A stretch of 64,000 bases of DNA from Epiperipatus broadwayi (lineage: Eukaryota > Onychophora > Udeonychophora > Euonychophora > Peripatidae), in assembly GCA_028023455.1 (NCBI GenBank), contig JAQFVV010012446.1, positions 5,519,501 to 5,583,500 on the forward strand, written 5' to 3'. Within the stretch, counting starts at the first letter, position 1. Each line of letters begins with the position of its first letter. The notes under the pieces were generated by a model. The model did not search any database. It worked only from the letters and a program-made list of their open reading frames with translations, and was not told the origin of the DNA. Below, one piece after another: positions 35,165 through 46,255 of the stretch. The position numbers were made by a program, and so were the translations under genes.

Positions 35165-35580
35165 TTTTATTAGTCATTCATTACTCTAGAGTATCCAATA
35201 ATGAATAATGTTTCTGAAGTGTCATTTTCATCACCAATCTTATGCAAAGTAGGGACTGGCTTCTATTCTCTTTTAACACCTTATGGAGAAATGTAATCAT
35301 AAACATATGATGAAAGACATGAAAAAGATTCATGATCCTCGAATGAACATTTCATGCTGAACCAGCAACTAATCAGTAAGTTTAGACTGCAATGTCTTAC
35401 ACATCTTCATCGTTGTTTATATATATGTATATTGACAAGTGCCAACCATTATTTTTTCATGTCTTTGGTCATGTTTATGATTGCATTCCTCCACAAGATA
35501 TTAAAAGCATTTAGAAAACAGTCCCTACATTGCATAAGAATGGCATAGTGAAATTACACTACAGAGATTGTTATCATGTC
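35165..35580. mobile_element. Foldback family F, full copy
   Basis: The left arm (TTATTAGTCATTCATTACTC, then CTTTTAACACCTTATGGAG) and the right arm (GGTCATGTTTATGATTGC, then ATTACACTACAGAGAT) are inverted around a centre with TACACATCTTCATCGTTG. The reading frames over the right arm are not genes. Confidence 0.6.
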
Positions 35581-36312
35581 AAAATATCAGAATTGATTTT
35601 ATTAAACAAAACATGTTTTGCCTGTGAAAACATTCATTTTAATATATATATATTGGCAATTAGAGAAAAATCTAATTCATCTGCGATTTATTCACACATT
35701 AAATTAACCTAACCATGACATCAATTTTAATAAAATATATATTCTGGCAAAAATTGAACAAACACAAATATAACATTACCGGGCCTTTTTTTTTTTAATT
35801 TTCAACTTTAACATTATTTTGTAAAATGGAATAATTACGTTTTTAAATTACATTAGACATTTTGCAAAATATTTTTAAACAATTTATGAAACGACATTAT
35901 CTTGTTAAAAACATTATTTTTGAAAATACAAGAATTACAATATTTTAAATTACATTCCACAAGAATGCGTGTAGCACTGGAATGTGCATGCATGGGAGGG
36001 GGCGATGGAGAAAATGTTAATCATAGAAACTAATATTGGATTAGGATGGATTAGGATCTTTAAATGTTATTAATTGTTAATTATTTTAAGTCATCTTTTT
36101 TTTTTACAGTGGAGTAGAGCATCTCTTTACATTTTTTATTTAGTTTCAAATAACAACTTTATTCACACTAAGAAGATACATATAGATATCATTTAACCTC
36201 TTCCTTATTATAGGTTACATGCTTACAATGTACAGTGGCTCTACAATGAAAACAATAAATAAGAAAACCAATGTAAAAAAAAAAAAAACATAAAAATAAG
36301 CTACTTACTTAC

Positions 36313-36403
36313 TTGTGTAAACAATGGGTTTGAGAGTATTAACCATAACACTAGCTTGATGGCTTTTATCTTTCAATTTTGGATCAATATCAAATTGACA
36401 AGG
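36313..36403 (-). CDS. Ankyrin-repeat gene, most 5' exon recognised
   Basis: This internal exon encodes about 30 residues, starting P-C-Q-F-D-I-D-P and ending L-K-P-I-V-Y-T. On the minus strand it is preceded by an acceptor (TTGTAG) and followed by a strong donor (GTAAGTAAGT). It begins at codon position 1 and leaves one extra base. That base joins the next exon (20096-20335) without breaking the frame, and this phase match is the main support. The segment itself has no ankyrin repeat; it is polar and probably precedes the repeat domain. An ATG inside it (V-M-V-N-T) has a G at -3 and +4 and could be the start if the upstream part is 5' UTR. I could not find an upstream exon. The function of the protein is not recognised beyond its ankyrin repeats. 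Confidence 0.55.
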
Positions 36404-36794
36404 CTACAACATTTAATGATAAAATCAGTTGAGTTGAGAAAAAGTGAACAAGTTCTGACTATTATGAAGAAGTGTCATGGCTAATTCTCTGTCTAATTCT
36501 CATAACTCTTTTTTTTTTTTGGTTCATTATAAGATTCTATAATATCCCTACTTGTGATTTATTAGTGACTTTCTGTCAATCCACTCTGTGCCCTTGAGCA
36601 AACCACTTGAAGCCAGAAAATGTAAGTCTTTTGAATTATATCAAGCATTTGATAACAGATCAATTGTTTGTCATATATTCTGAGTTACAACAATCTGCTA
36701 GCCTATACCATTAACATACATTAACTCAAAATGAGAATTATCATCTTCTTGGGTTTTATCATAATGTTACATTTTAAATTATTAAGATTAATTT

Positions 36795-37215
36795 GGACAG
36801 AAGGCTTGTGCATAAAATCCCCATCTAGTACCTACTCATCCAATGTTGCCAGACTAGTTTCTGGCTTGTGACCTTCATCAGTGAGAAGCATTCGATCTGA
36901 GAACAGGCTAGTGCCTACTCATCCAATATCCTTAGACTAGTTTCTGGCTTGTGGCCTTCATCAGTAAGGAACTTTGGATCTGAGAGCAGGTACAGCGCTC
37001 TCAGATCCAAGACTCCTCACTGACAAAGGCAACAAGCCAGAAACTAGTCTGGGGATATTGGATGAGTAGGCACTAGATGGGGAATTTATGCACAAGTCTT
37101 CTGGCATTCATTGATTATTCTGGCTTGCACTGAGTGGCAATACATATAGAGTTTTGCCTGTTTTAATAACAGTTATGAGCAAGCATAAGAAATGGTGATC
37201 ATGTGATGTTTATTG
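36795..37215. mobile_element. Family A palindromic copy
   Basis: The left half carries GCTTGTGCATAAAATCCCCA and AGACTAGTTTCTGGCTTGTG (the latter twice, at 36850 and 36942). The right half carries the same in reverse (CAAGCCAGAAACTAGTCTGG near 37035). It ends with the family end TAAGAAATGGTGATCATGTG. Confidence 0.65.
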
Positions 37216-37447
37216 GCATAATACATTTTGTGGTTATTCTACATACACTGGAACTTCAGGTGTAATATATACCAAAGCGAGGAAGCTTTAGCAGATAGAA
37301 AAGATACAGACTAAATGCTTAGGTTGGTCTATTAAGTGAATAATAAAGATTATGGGAATTCCCATTTGTTTGTGTACATTTGAAAGTCTCCTTCCAATAT
37401 GGGTATAATTTCATTTAGTCTTATTTTTTTACTACACTATATGTATT

Positions 37448-37512
37448 GTGGTAATACCAGATCCTGGAGTATAAGGTGCCTGAGTAATAAAGCCATTTGA
37501 TTTTTTTTTTTT
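37448..37512 (+). repeat. SINE C tail fragment
   Basis: CTGAGTAATAAAGCCATTTG followed by a T-run matches the 3' end of family C. It lies just before the hAT element and another family C copy begins just after it. Confidence 0.5.
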
Positions 37513-37531
37513 GTGCCTGCATCATTTAGAG

Positions 37532-38049
37532 CAGTGTTCTTCAACCCTTGGTCCGCGGCCCGGCACGGGCCGTGGAACTTTTCTGCAGGTCCGCGTGCTA
37601 GACGGGCAGTAAAAAGTTTGTAATAATAAATAATAAGAGTTTAAACTTTTAATTAATATAGCCAATTTTTATTTATTTTTTCATCTCATTTTTACCCAAT
37701 TAAAAAAAAAAAGAAAACAGGACGAAAACAAAATCTAATCAATCATTCATAAATTAATTTGTTTTTCTAGTTATCACAGATGTTTATGGGGGGGGGGGTA
37801 GAATTAAATTTTTTATTACTTTTCTAAAAAAATAGTTTTTTATTATATAAACTCCATATATATAAAAAACTTTATCTTATATATTTAACATTGTTGTTTT
37901 GATCAGTTATAACAATTATGCTTATCTTTAAGAAAATTTATCTATAGACTTCTGCCGATCTGCGAAATCTTATCCTTACTTTTGCTGGTCCGCGGAACCT
38001 TATCCTTATTTCTACTGGTCCGCAGGTGTGAAAAGGTTGATGACCACTG
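37532..38049. mobile_element. hAT-like non-autonomous DNA transposon, 518 bp
   Basis: Flanked by a perfect 8-bp duplication ATTTAGAG (37524-37531 and 38050-38057), as expected for hAT elements. The ends are imperfect inverted repeats: CAGTGTTCTTCAACCCTTGG at the left and, read inward, CAGTGGTCATCAACCTTTTC at the right, followed by GGTCCGCGG-type blocks. The GC-rich ends contrast with an AT-rich interior. No transposase frame is present, so movement needed a helper. Confidence 0.9.
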
Positions 38050-38056
38050 ATTTAGA

Positions 38057-38170
38057 GCAGTGGTAGAATGTCAAAAATCTGGAGTCTGAAGTGCCCGGAT
38101 GGATTCCAAATTTTATACTTCCGGTGTTTCCATGAATTCTTGAGCAATAAAACCATTTAACTATTATTAT
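38057..38170 (+). repeat. SINE-like repeat C, copy
   Basis: GTGGTAGAATGTC, then GGAGTCTGAAGTGCCCGGAT, ATACTTCCGGTGTTTCC and TTGAGCAATAAAACCATTTA follow the family C order. The hAT element inserted at its 5' edge. Confidence 0.6.
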
Positions 38171-38979
38171 TTTTTACAGATAGAATTAAATTTTTACATT
38201 CTCACTGAAATTATTTGCGGCAAAAATATTTGTATCAGTAATGGACAATAATCAACATCACCTAAAATATAAATTCTTTTTTATTATCGTTGCTGTTGAT
38301 TTAACGTTACTGTACAAAATCATATCAGTTTGAAGTAACCTTGAGTTAATAACATCCTAATCTTCAAGGCCATAAGTAATTGTATTTAGAGTAAAAGTTA
38401 AAACGGACGTTATCTTTTAATTTTTCATTCAGAGGAAACGGAATTCTCAGTGTTTTAATAGAAATGTCTGGAACAAAAGGTAGTTAGTCACATGATTAAA
38501 GAATTAAAAGAAGTTGTTTGAAAAAATAATTATATAGGAGAAGTTACTGATAAAGCTAAAAGGAATATTCTTAAAATAGATGCAAATAAAGAAAACTGAA
38601 GACAGATAAATTATATCCACTATATATATAAATGACGAAGAAGAGCCATAATATCAGAATATTCGTTAATAAAAAGATGATTGACAAATTGAAAAAGGAA
38701 AGAAGTTAAAGCATGGAAACATTTGACAGACTTTTATTTAAAACAATAAGTAAATTAATACACTGTATAGGTTTACACACGTACACATATATAATGTAAT
38801 ATATAAGGGATTCGAACTCAGACTTTCACATTCTCTGCATATAACGGATTAGTAAAGAGGAAATCTTAGGGACTTTATTACCTGATTATTCAGAAAGCAA
38901 ATAATTAAGTACTGATATTAATTAAGCGGATTATAGCGATGCTACCTAATAATTATAGAAGACAAAAGGCTTCACCACG

Positions 38980-41330
38980 GAATTATGCAATTAAACTGAA
39001 CCAAGTAAGACAGATACGAATGTGGTAGAAGACGGAGTTTTACCTGGTGATATTCGCTGTTGAAGTTTTATAGAACAGAGGGATAAATACAAGTTTTTTG
39101 GGGAATGACAGATCAGTCAGTGAAAGGAATATGTATAGTGTTGGACTGTTATAAAGTTTAATTTAATGTTGGAATTCCTTGTATCAATGAAAAGCAAACC
39201 GAACAGTGTCAAAACTTGTTTTGCACAGTGGTATACTTATTTTATTAGTGTTTATGTTCCAATTTAAATTTAGAGAAGGAAAGTTCTTATTCCTTGTTGG
39301 AAATCATTATTATAGCAATACCATTAAAATATCAGATTTTTCTTCTTGGAGACTTTAATGCACACGTTGGTACAAATGACAGACTTTGGCCAAAAGTTAT
39401 TGGAATAGTATTGGAGTTGCAAATCCAAATAGTTTGTTACTATTAAAAAATTGGAAGAGAGGATAGATATTCATGGATTGAGGTTATTCTAGATAATTTT
39501 TTGAGGGATTGGAAGCAATGTAAAGATCTGAGAAATGATATAAGAATGACATTTTTGAGATGATGATTTTTAATGATATATCCATTTTATCTACTCATTT
39601 ATATTTGGATCAAGATATTCAGCTTAATAAAGTCAAAAAACTTTTTGTAATCTTAAAAATGAAAAGGCTGCAGATCCTGTAAATGATGATACGTTAGCTT
39701 CAAAAATATTAGAATTTTTTGATGAATATATAAATCATTAAATTGTGCTAGACAAGAATGTAATAATTATTATGGAATATCATTGTTATCCATTATAGTA
39801 AAGATACTTTTGAGAATTTTGTTGAGTAAGTTGCTTCCAGTCATAAATAAATGGTTTTAAAATACTCTGTTGTTTTAGACAAGAACTATTATAGACATGG
39901 TTCTTGTTGCTAAGCAAATGCAATAAAAGTGTAGGAACAAAGGATAAACTTATATATTGCTTTTCTTGATTTTATCAAGGCATTTGATTCAGTTAATAAG
40001 ACAGATCCATAACAATGTTCAAAATTGATTGCCCACCAAAATTTAGTCATATTACATAACTCCTACATAGTAGATTTAAAGAAAGTGAAAAATCTGAGGC
40101 ATTTGAAATGAAAACTGGTGTTAAACAAGGATGTGTGCTTGTTCCAACATTTTTTCAATTTTTTAATAATGACCTTTGAAATTGTTTGTAGACAATTTAA
40201 TCAAATAGATCTCAAAAAACTATGCACGTTTGATGGTGACATTTTTAATTTGAATTGATTAAAAATGAGAACAATAACTTCTTGGACTTACAGTTTGTTA
40301 ATGAATGTGCTAATTTTACCATTTCAAAAGATGATATACAGAATGTACTTAATGTTTGGAATGCAACATATAAAGATTATGACTTATTAATTAATGTTCA
40401 AAAACTCAAAATCTTTATCAACAGAAAAAAAATTTCAGCATGTTTTATCTTGAAATGGTCATCAACTTGAGAATGCAAACCAGTATTGAATACTCTGATA
40501 GCTTTACAAATAGAAAGGTGGACTTAGATGTTATGATACAATGGTGTCCAAAATCCTGCTGCTATTTTTAACAACTTAAACAGTAGAATGTTTCATCATA
40601 GGAAAATGACCACTGCATCTGAATTATCTGTACAATGAATTATTTTACCTAATTTATTGTATGAAACTCAGACTTGGATATGTTCAGCCAATGTAAAGGC
40701 ATTGAAAGTTTCATTTAAGGATGCTCATAGAAATTAAAAAACACAATGACAAGATCATAAAAGTAATCAATATGTTCTTCATCTTGGTGGATGTGATACT
40801 ACAAAATTTGCTAATCATACCTTTGTTGGATTGGACATTCACATGCCATTAATAGAAAAGACACATTTCTCTACTTCTAAGAAGTGGACAAGCTGATCGA
40901 TCTGCATATATTAAAAATTGTTTTACATATGAAGATTAATTTGAATATATTAGCATACATCAACAACACCATAACATTTCTAACTCTTCATCTATGAATA
41001 TGAGGTTAAAATACCTCGAAAGCACTAAGCCTGATATTTCTAACTTCACCAACAAGCGTTCAATAATTACTATTAATATAAGACTTTCTAAAAGTATTTT
41101 ATAGTAAACTTGAGCATGGTTTTCATGGAAGAAATAGATCTTATCTACATTATAAGAATTATCACAAAGGCATTCTAAAGAAGTGCAATGTCAATTGCTT
41201 CCATTGGAAAAACATGACAGAGAAGAGAAAGCATGGGAAAAGCTGCAATTAGATATGGTATTGAAATATTTCAGGAAAAAGTTTTCTGCTGAAGAAAAAA
41301 TATCAAGTAAATAGAAAAGATGAGCTAGCA
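38980..41330 (+). mobile_element. CFDP2-like LINE, decayed but nearly complete
   Basis: The order is endonuclease then RT: F-L-L-G-D-F-N-A-H-V-G-T-N-D near 39340, N-x-L-L-L-L-K near 39430, Y-G-I-S-L-L-S-I-I-V-K-I near 39775, D-M-V-L-V-A-K-Q near 39895, A-F-L-D-F-I-K-A-F-D-S-V-N-K near 39960, and K-T-G-V-K-Q-G-C-V-L near 40112. The catalytic box near 40290 reads F-V-N-E instead of YADD, so activity is lost. It continues with N-V-Q-K-L-K-I-F near 40395 and C-terminal K-M-T-T-A-S-E-L near 40605. Same family as 4280-6310. Confidence 0.85.
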
Positions 41331-41439
41331 TGTTCTATATATAATATATTTGTGTTGCACAGATTAGGTTGTATAGCCCTCACAAACCTGTTTCTATAGT
41401 AGTTTTTTTCTTTCTTTCTCCTTTTCTTTTTGGAGTAAA

Positions 41440-41625
41440 ATAACTATATTCATTTACAAGTGGCTGTTTATGATTACACTATCCATAAGGTATTAAAAGC
41501 AGATAGAAACAGTCCTTACCTTGAATGAGGGTTTATAGTGAAATGCATATTACATAAATATTATTCATTTTTGGATAATCTCTAGTCGAATGAATGACTA
41601 TTAAAAATTATTAATATACTGCAAT
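41440..41625 (-). repeat. Foldback family F, single arm
   Basis: TTATGATTACACTATCCATA, GGTATTAAAAGCAGATAGAA and GAATGAATGACTATTAAAAA match the right arm at 13840-14082. Confidence 0.6.
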
Positions 41626-42244
41626 CTTTTTTTTTCAAATCCATAAATAAACTATTTCTAAATTTCAATTGGATTTTTATGGTCATTATCAAGACTTTAC
41701 CTAAAACAAGAATATAGGCATTATATACAACAGATATATAACCATAATATATATACAAAATAAAAACATATAAGCTAATAATACGACTCCTCTATAAATG
41801 CATATAAAGTAATTATGGTAAATTCATTACAACTAGAATGATAATTTACTTTCATTACATATTCTATATTTTAACTTATATTGTTACTTCATTCTTTTTA
41901 GATTTTCAGTTAAAAAGCATTTTTACATTTCTAATTTATTTTAAAAATTTTAACTAAATTCTCTAATTAAAGCACACTCGAACCCCATGTTTATTTTTAA
42001 ATATATTTTAATTAAATAATTTTTTTTTTTATATTAATCCTATTGAATATTGGCTCCTCTTTTTTCTATATTTAGTTTTTCCCCTGATATATCATTTCTT
42101 ACACTTAATCCTACAAAAGAGTAAATCCATAAAATTTTTAGCTTGTAAATCCTTGTTTATTTTAATTTTCAATTTATTTTTATTTCCACATATTTTTTCT
42201 TATTCTTACAATGTAAAGCATCCAAATTAATATATTTCATTTAA

Positions 42245-42640
42245 AACAGGCAAAACTCTCCATACAGTAGTGCCACACAGTGCAAGCCAGAGTAATCAAT
42301 GGATGCCAGAAGGTTTGTGCATAAAATCCCTATCTAGTGCTTACTCATCCAATATCACTGCAACTCTCCAGCAGCCACCTTTTATCTCTACTTAACTACA
42401 AAACAATGAGAATAAAATTGAAAACACAATATTTTCAATCTAAGCTACATTTTGTTGTCTTTGGTTCTTTAATAATAACTATAGCCAGCAGTATCCTACT
42501 AGGCAGGATTGGTATTAAACCGTCAAACATCACAAGATCACCATTTTTAAGCTTGCTCATAACTGTTATTAAAACAGGCAAAAATCTCCATACAGTAGTT
42601 ATGAGCAACCATAAGAAATGATGATCATATGATATTTCAT
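42245..42640 (+). mobile_element. Family A long element
   Basis: Starts AACAGGCAAAACTCTCCATA and carries GCCAGAGTAATCAATGGATG, ATAAAATCCCTATCTAGTGC, CCAGCAGCCACCTTTTATCT and AGGCAGGATTGGTATTAAAC. It ends with a second AACAGGCAAAAATCTCCATA block. It mirrors 30015-30500. The reading frame at 42337-42621 is within this repeat. Confidence 0.65.
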
Positions 42641-42771
42641 TTAAATTATCTTGCTCATCACTTTTACTATTATTATAACTTAATTTATTTAAGTTTTTCT
42701 TTTGCTTACTTTTGATTTATATTTCTTATTCAACATTTTAATTATTTTACATGATTTATAATAACCGTTTA

Positions 42772-42980
42772 ATATATAAACGAAACACATGCAAACTTCT
42801 TTACAAATCTTGATTTATTATGTGAACTATTATAAAGTACAAAAAATAAGAACAACTTAAAACTCTTCCATCAAATAATCTATCGAAACGTTGGAGTATT
42901 TTTTTTGTCTCTTATAGTATTCATATAATAAATCAAGATTTATAAAAAAGTTTGCATGTGGTTTGTTTTCTTCATATATT
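42772..42980. mobile_element. Foldback element with 65-base arms
   Basis: CACATGCAAACTTCTTTACA and AATCTTGATTTATTATGTGAA on the left match the right arm read inward (CACATGCAAACTTTTTTATA, AATCTTGATTTATTATATGAA). The centre contains ATCGAAACGTTGGAG. Confidence 0.7.
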
Positions 42981-43739
42981 GAAATTAATGGACAATTTTG
43001 AAAATAGAAGACCCTGTTTGTCTGTCATTGATTTAATAATCATTAGTTTCATTTTTAATATTTATTTCTTTTAAATTTTTAGCAATTGTAGCAAATTTTT
43101 ATAGTTCTTTTACTCTTACGGTTATATTTATTTTTTCTCCGCCTGACTTCTAAGTTTCTTTTTTTAACACATATTTTAGTTTTTCTTTCTTTTTTATTAC
43201 CTTCCTATTAAAATATCCATAAAAAATTTTCTTGTTTTCATTTCAAATTATTTTTATTATTACTATTCAAAAAATAATTGACTAAATATTTAAACTGTAG
43301 TTCTAAAATTGAAATGCTACTATAAATTGTTTACCATCAATGTAAGTGTTACTGGTTCGTTACTCTACCAGCCTTCAAAAAAAACAACTTAATTTCATAC
43401 ATAAAACTTAAGAATTTCCAATAATGGATTCAGAACAATTGCTTACATTGCACAAGATCTAAAAAAAAAATTTCTAATTGTAGACGATTATTAGTACTGT
43501 AATTTATTTTTCTTAAATCAGTATTTTACTTCGTACGTACAATATGAGAATAAGAACTGAAGTATTTCAAAGATTCATAGAAATGATTAATATTATTTAC
43601 AGAAAATAAACGCTGGATAAATTGTTCAAATATTTCATATATTACTATTAGCTAATACTTTGGGAAAAAAATTTAAATGTTTTCTAAAACTTTCACTGAA
43701 TTCACTTATTAAGACCATAACACCTTTCTTATAATCTCA

Positions 43740-43925
43740 TTCAAAAACGAGAAATGTGTAGGTGTAAATGGTCATGCGTAAAAAGAAATAATGGCGGCAT
43801 GAAATAAACCCGGCTACGAAAAAGGAAAACCAATGGATGTCATTTGTAAATAATAAATTAATAGTCTGCAAAATACTATTTGTAGATTTTCTATTAATAT
43901 TTACCGTGGATTATAAGACCACAAG
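43740..43925 (+). promoter_or_regulatory. Candidate promoter and 5' UTR of the myosin-like gene
   Basis: This stretch is less AT-rich than its surroundings and holds AATGGCGGC near 43790, similar to the YY1-type element found at animal start sites, and a CCAAT-like CCAATGG near 43830. It lies directly upstream of the candidate start exon. The ankyrin gene runs in the opposite direction from somewhere upstream, so a shared promoter is possible but not shown. Confidence 0.25.
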
Positions 43926-43952
43926 ATGACAACGGCTGAACTTTATGTTAAG
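43926..43952 (+). CDS. Candidate first coding exon of a class V myosin gene
   Basis: The nine codons M-T-T-A-E-L-Y-V-K end exactly at a consensus donor (AAG/GTAAGT). The ATG has A at -3. Class V myosins are known to start with a short segment of the form M-x-x-x-E-L-Y-x-K before the conserved V-W-I-P motif, and this is what is seen here. No following exon carrying that motif was recognised in 43953-64000, so the gene would have a first intron longer than 20 kb or a missed exon. Class V myosins are actin-based motors that carry organelles and vesicles. The assignment rests on nine residues and a splice site, so it is tentative. Confidence 0.42.
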
Positions 43953-45762
43953 GTAAGTGATTAATAATGTCCAAAGAAGGAAAATAAACTGAGTAAATTA
44001 TTTTATTTTACTCATTTACTTTTTTTAAATATACGTGTTGCTTGAGAATTAACGAATATTTAGCTATTGCAGTTATTGCAGCTAGAATATAATTTAAAGT
44101 AGTAAATCATTATTTTTAAATGTATTTTTAGGGGGAGGGGAAGTGATGATGAAAATGGAGGGAGGGGGGAAATGGGGACAATCTTATTTGCAACTTATAA
44201 TCGTTCTAAGTATAATATTTAATTGTTTCCAGGGTATACTTTTTAACTGGGATACATTTCGATTTATTAATTATTTAAAAAAAGATTTGGAAGTAATATA
44301 CGAATTTCGATATATATTTGAATATAATTAACGTTTACCTTTAGAGCATTTTTTAATTGATTGTCTTGAAAAACAGGTAGGAACAAAACAGTTTAATGTT
44401 TGTGATAAAATAAATACCGTATGTCATTACTTTTTCCCTTTATAAGATATTTTATAGGACAAAATAGTTTTATGTAAATTCATTTATGTTATATATATTT
44501 ATGATTCACTGGAAAATTGAAATGTTTATTGAAAATGTTTTTTTTTGTTTGTTTGTTTTATCTATGATATGCGCAGTTTTATGAAAATTTATTACACATC
44601 ATCTATTACCAGAGTACAGTGTTTATTAGCGAGATTAATTGTATTACTCTATTTTTTTGTGTATTTTGTTATTTTTTTAAGTGAAGGGAGGTAAGTGTTC
44701 ACATTTGTTGACGATATCCTGATAAATGGCATTTTTCAGAATAATCTACATCATTTTGATTTTAGGGAACCTCCCCCCCCGCAAGAAAATTATTTCTATG
44801 ACTGACATCATCCATTTTATTACTTCCATGTTCTTATTCTCTTAACTTTTTCTATATTACATTGATCTATGGTGATCATGTGAATTCGTTTTAATATTCA
44901 TAAAAAGTTTTTCTTAGTCAAATGAAATTTCAGATTAATCTGTGGATTTATTTGAGGGTGAGTGTTTTCAGTTGATTATTGTATAATCTAAAAAAGCAAA
45001 CCATCAATTTTTCTTTAATGAGTACTTTCACTTCCATAATGTAGCAAGCAGTACAACAACCTGAGTATTTTTTTCCCTAAGTATTTCATTGTGAGTAAAA
45101 TCTAAAGAAGCAGAAGCTTCTTGCAATCCCAGAATCTTCTCCATCACTTTTAAAGTCACTCAGAATTATAGAGAATATCCAGGAATTACAGACAACTTTT
45201 GTTTCTTTGTTCTTCATATTCAACATAATCCCCTTATATGGACATCGTTTTTTTTTGTCTATTTCACCTACACTTTGCATCATCATTCCTGTGTCCACAA
45301 TTGTTTCTGTCAACCTACATATATGATATACATTGTGGTACTTCTATCTAATAGCTATTGTTAGTATGAAATCAATTTTACTGTTGATTCATAATTTTAT
45401 CCCATAAAAACTTATGGTATATTTCTTTTAACAAGAATTATTCTAAATTTCGCATAAGTATCTAACTAAAATTTTATTTTCTATTTATTAGTTTCATGCT
45501 CCCAAATCATAATGCTTTAGATTTGCCTATATATATAGAAAAATAGGTTGAAGATAAGAGCCGCTCTTATCTTTATAAAGTCGAATTATGCATTTAGATT
45601 TGTAGAGGTCTCTCTTGTAATAAATTAAGCACTCAAGGCGCATGTACTAAGGTTATAGCCTTACTTAAGTACTACATGCTGACATTGCGCTTAATAAGAA
45701 TTAATATTTACAACTTTAATAAATAATATTTTAATTTGCGAAGCGCCGATAGTTGAAAACTG

Positions 45763-46012
45763 AAATAAATTGAGATACTGCAAATCTCTAGCACTCGTTT
45801 CAATACATAACTGACAGCCAATCAGATGGTAAGGATAGCCATCTTAAATGACATCAAACCTAAATACACAACAAAGATTTAAGAGAAAAGGGCAAATCTT
45901 TGTTGTGTTTTTAGGCTTGATGTCATTTAAGACGGCTATTCTTGCCATCTGATTGGCTGTCAGTTATGTATTGAAACGAGCGCTAGAAATTTGCAGTATC
46001 TCGATTTATTTA
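45763..46012. mobile_element. Foldback element with 115-base arms, low divergence
   Basis: The left arm (45763-45880) and right arm (45900-46012) match with few differences: GAGATACTGCAAATCTCTAG, ATACATAACTGACAGCCAAT and CAGATGG on one side, and their inverse on the other. The short centre of about 20 bases means the whole element could form one long hairpin. Confidence 0.8.
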
Positions 46013-46104
46013 AACTTTAATGAATATAATTATGAATTAAAAATATATTTAACTTCATTATGAGTCTTGTTAATTTAAAATATTTTCCATGTATACTTCC
46101 AGGA

Positions 46105-46255
46105 ACCTTCTGATAAAAAAAAATAATCGAATGGCTTTATTACTTGCGAGTTCATATGAAGTTGAAACGTTGAAAGTGCAGCAATTGGGAATCAATTCAA
46201 AAAATACTCTCCAGAGTCTAAGTCTTTGCACTGTACTAAACCATGCATGACTATC
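46105..46255 (-). repeat. SINE-like repeat C, copy
   Basis: The minus strand reads GTACAGTGCAAAGACTTAGA, then TTGAATTGATTCCCAATTGC, ATGAACTCGCAAGTAATAAA and GCCATTCG, in the order of family C. The 63-residue reading frame over it is a by-product. Confidence 0.65.

Larger units (their letters stand above)
20336..36312. other. Ankyrin-gene intron of about 16 kb
   Basis: A transposon graveyard. In order it holds a LINE and hammerhead-repeat fragment (20598-20830), mariner (20880-21470), repeat D (21640-21900), LINE (22230-23130), a family A fragment (23268-23405), two unexplained reading frames (24398-24640, 24989-25369), LINE (25440-27620), the Penelope-like remnant (29690-30740), LINE tail (31030-31480), repeat H pair (31596-31865), gypsy gag (33180-33625) and family F (35165-35580). 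The stretches 27700-29680, 32150-32940, 33650-35150 and 35600-36310 show only AT-rich sequence and simple repeats. Confidence 0.5.
36404..43925. other. Region between the ankyrin gene and the myosin-like start
   Basis: The ankyrin 5' end must lie here or further upstream, but no exon was recognised. It holds family A copies (36795-37215, 42245-42640), a SINE pair split by the hAT element (37448-38170), the plus-strand LINE (38980-41330), family F (41440-41625) and a foldback (42772-42980). The stretches 38180-38970, 41630-42240 and 43000-43740 show only AT-rich sequence. Confidence 0.5.

Noticed and set aside
42337-42621. A 94-residue plus-strand gene
   Set aside because: The frame is within a family A element; the same sequence occurs non-coding at 30015-30500.
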